Source of the DNA: Cellvibrio sp.
GTDB taxonomy: Bacteria; Pseudomonadota; Gammaproteobacteria; Pseudomonadales; Cellvibrionaceae
Direction: 5' to 3'
Length of the DNA stretch: 6,091 nucleotides
NCBI GenBank assembly: GCA_021323495.1
Contig: JAJQJO010000250.1
Location: 1-6,091 of the forward strand
Below the pieces are notes generated by a model. The model was given only the letters and a program-made list of their open reading frames with translations, was not told the DNA's origin and did not search any database. The position numbers and the translations under genes are program-made. Shown piece after piece: positions 5,207 through 6,091 of the stretch; the stretch's first letter is position 1; each line of letters begins with the position of its first letter.

Positions 5207-6025
5207 ATGGTGAGACTATTACAGATTACTTTGCTCTTTTTATTGATGCTGCCTGGCACAGTGACGACTGCGCTTGAATTGAACGGTGAATGGCAGCAGG
5301 GCGGGGTTATTATCGGCAAGGTACCGCAGGGCACCCACGTGGAATATCGCGGAAAAAAATTACAAATATCTGCTGCTGGTGAGTTTGTCATCGGATTGGG
5401 GCGCGATGCTGCTGCGCAAGCGAGTCTGGTAACCATTGCGCACAATGGTGCGCGCAAAGAGCATCGCTTTGCAGTGAAACAGCGTACTTACAAGATCCAG
5501 AAAGTAACCGGAGTTCCGCAGCAGACTGTAGAGCCGGATCCGGCACAGGTTGAGCGCGCCAAACGCGAAGCGCAGATGGCTGCCGATGCGCGTAAAGGCG
5601 ATCTGCCACTGACATTTTTCTCGCAGAAATTTGAGTGGCCACTCATCGGGCCGGTGACAGGTGTCTATGGCAGCCAACGTTTTTACAATGGTGTCCCCAA
5701 TTCACCCCACTATGGGGTAGATATAGCGAAGCCGGTAGGCACATTGGTAAAGGCACCTGCGGGTGGCGTAGTTACCCTTGTGCATCCCGATATGTTTTTT
5801 TCCGGCGGGACCTTGATTATCGATCACGGTCATGGCCTTTTATCGACATTTATTCATTTGAGTGAAGTGTTGGTAAAAACAGGTGATGCGATAACCCAGG
5901 GGCAGGCTATTGCAAAAGTGGGTAAAACCGGACGTGCGACAGGACCGCATCTGGATTGGCGGATGAACTGGTTTGAAGAGCGGGTTGATCCGCAACTGTT
6001 GGTTGCCCCTATGCCTGCAGAATAA
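5207..6025 (+). CDS. Exported M23-family (LytM-like) peptidase homologue
   Basis: M23 proteins are zinc endopeptidases that cut peptidoglycan cross-links, or are inactive activators of amidases. From ATG 5207 the product is 272 residues. Residues 1-22 look like a Sec signal peptide: Arg3, a hydrophobic run (LLQITLLFLLMLPG) and a plausible cut after TTA, so the mature protein would be periplasmic or envelope-associated. Residues 24-100 are a beta-rich N-terminal region (IGLGRD, then RTYKIQKVTGVP) seen in a subset of M23 proteins. A charged linker near 112-130 precedes the peptidase domain (about 142-266): HYGVD with His168 and Asp172, GTLIIDHGHG, FIHLSE with His217, and GPHLDW with His248. The usual HxH motif is HxD here (Asp250 in the zinc-ligand position), so activity is uncertain. 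The in-frame ATG 5141 would place the N-terminus inside the pyk terminator and bury the signal peptide. No promoter is evident in the 31 nt after the terminator. Confidence 0.9.
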   Translation: MVRLLQITLLFLLMLPGTVTTALELNGEWQQGGVIIGKVPQGTHVEYRGKKLQISAAGEFVIGLGRDAAAQASLVTIAHNGARKEHRFAVKQRTYKIQKVTGVPQQTVEPDPAQVERAKREAQMAADARKGDLPLTFFSQKFEWPLIGPVTGVYGSQRFYNGVPNSPHYGVDIAKPVGTLVKAPAGGVVTLVHPDMFFSGGTLIIDHGHGLLSTFIHLSEVLVKTGDAITQGQAIAKVGKTGRATGPHLDWRMNWFEERVDPQLLVAPMPAE

Positions 6026-6029
6026 ATGC

Positions 6030-6052
6030 AGCAAATTTTGATTTGTTTTTTT
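6030..6052 (+). terminator. Weak AT-rich hairpin with T tract after the M23 gene
   Basis: CAAAT (6032-6036) pairs with ATTTG (6041-6045) across a TTTG loop, extendable by a G-U and an A-U pair, and overlaps a 7-T run at 6046-6052. The stem has one G-C pair, so it is weak. A competing stem, CTGCA (6015-6019) with TGCAG (6027-6031), spans the stop codon. Partial termination before the next gene is possible. Confidence 0.3.
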
Positions 6053-6070
6053 GTTCATAACGGATTCACT

Positions 6071-6091
6071 ATGAAACGCATCGCCCTGTTT
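6071..6091 (+). CDS. First seven codons of a downstream gene, possibly HtpX
   Basis: ATG 6071 opens MKRIALF before the window ends, 45 nt after the M23 stop, with only a weak GGA (6063-6065) ahead of it. The heptapeptide resembles the N-terminus of the membrane zinc protease HtpX (MMRIALF... in E. coli), which would be a plausible envelope quality-control neighbour for an exported M23 protein. Seven residues cannot establish identity, and many membrane proteins begin similarly. Confidence 0.45.

Noticed and set aside
5635..5865. Alternative + frame inside the M23 gene
   Set aside because: It overlaps the conserved peptidase domain in another frame and shows no motif or start signal of its own.

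Overview
The window is a compact, single-strand (+) stretch of chromosomal central-metabolism genes from a proteobacterium, very probably a gammaproteobacterium. The proteins resemble Pseudomonas and E. coli enzymes: a PykA-type pyruvate kinase, a GapA similar to the Pseudomonas gap next to the Entner-Doudoroff genes, and the zwf-pgl-eda order typical of pseudomonads. The moderate base composition (near 50% G+C by eye) and the direct eda-gap-pyk continuation would suit a marine or soil relative such as Cellvibrionaceae. That placement is inference.

Layout: positions 1-1137 hold the 3' three quarters of zwf (glucose-6-phosphate dehydrogenase). pgl (6-phosphogluconolactonase, 1131-1841) overlaps it by 7 nt. 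A 68-nt gap carrying an AT-rich hairpin and T tract precedes eda (KDPG aldolase, GTG start, 1910-2545). A 124-nt gap follows and is dominated by a large inverted repeat of two REP-like GC-rich palindromes (about 2552-2631). Then come gap (GAPDH, 2670-3674) and, 10 nt later, pyk (pyruvate kinase, 3685-5130), closed by a strong intrinsic terminator (5147-5175). Downstream is an exported M23 metallopeptidase homologue (5207-6025), a weak T-rich hairpin, and the first seven codons of another gene (6071 onward).

How the genes work together: zwf and pgl oxidise glucose-6-phosphate to 6-phosphogluconate with reduction of NAD(P)+. Edd, which is not in this window, would make KDPG, and Eda splits it into pyruvate and glyceraldehyde-3-phosphate. 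GAPDH takes the triose into lower glycolysis, and pyruvate kinase makes the second pyruvate. The cluster thus covers much of the Entner-Doudoroff route. The M23 gene lies beyond a terminator and is functionally unrelated (cell envelope).

I see no phage, CRISPR, insertion-sequence, tRNA or rRNA gene. The enzymes are ordinary and look intact. The less ordinary material is non-coding (the eda-gap palindrome pair and the pgl-eda hairpin), plus a variant metal-site motif in the M23 protein. I did not find convincing evidence for a previously undescribed system.
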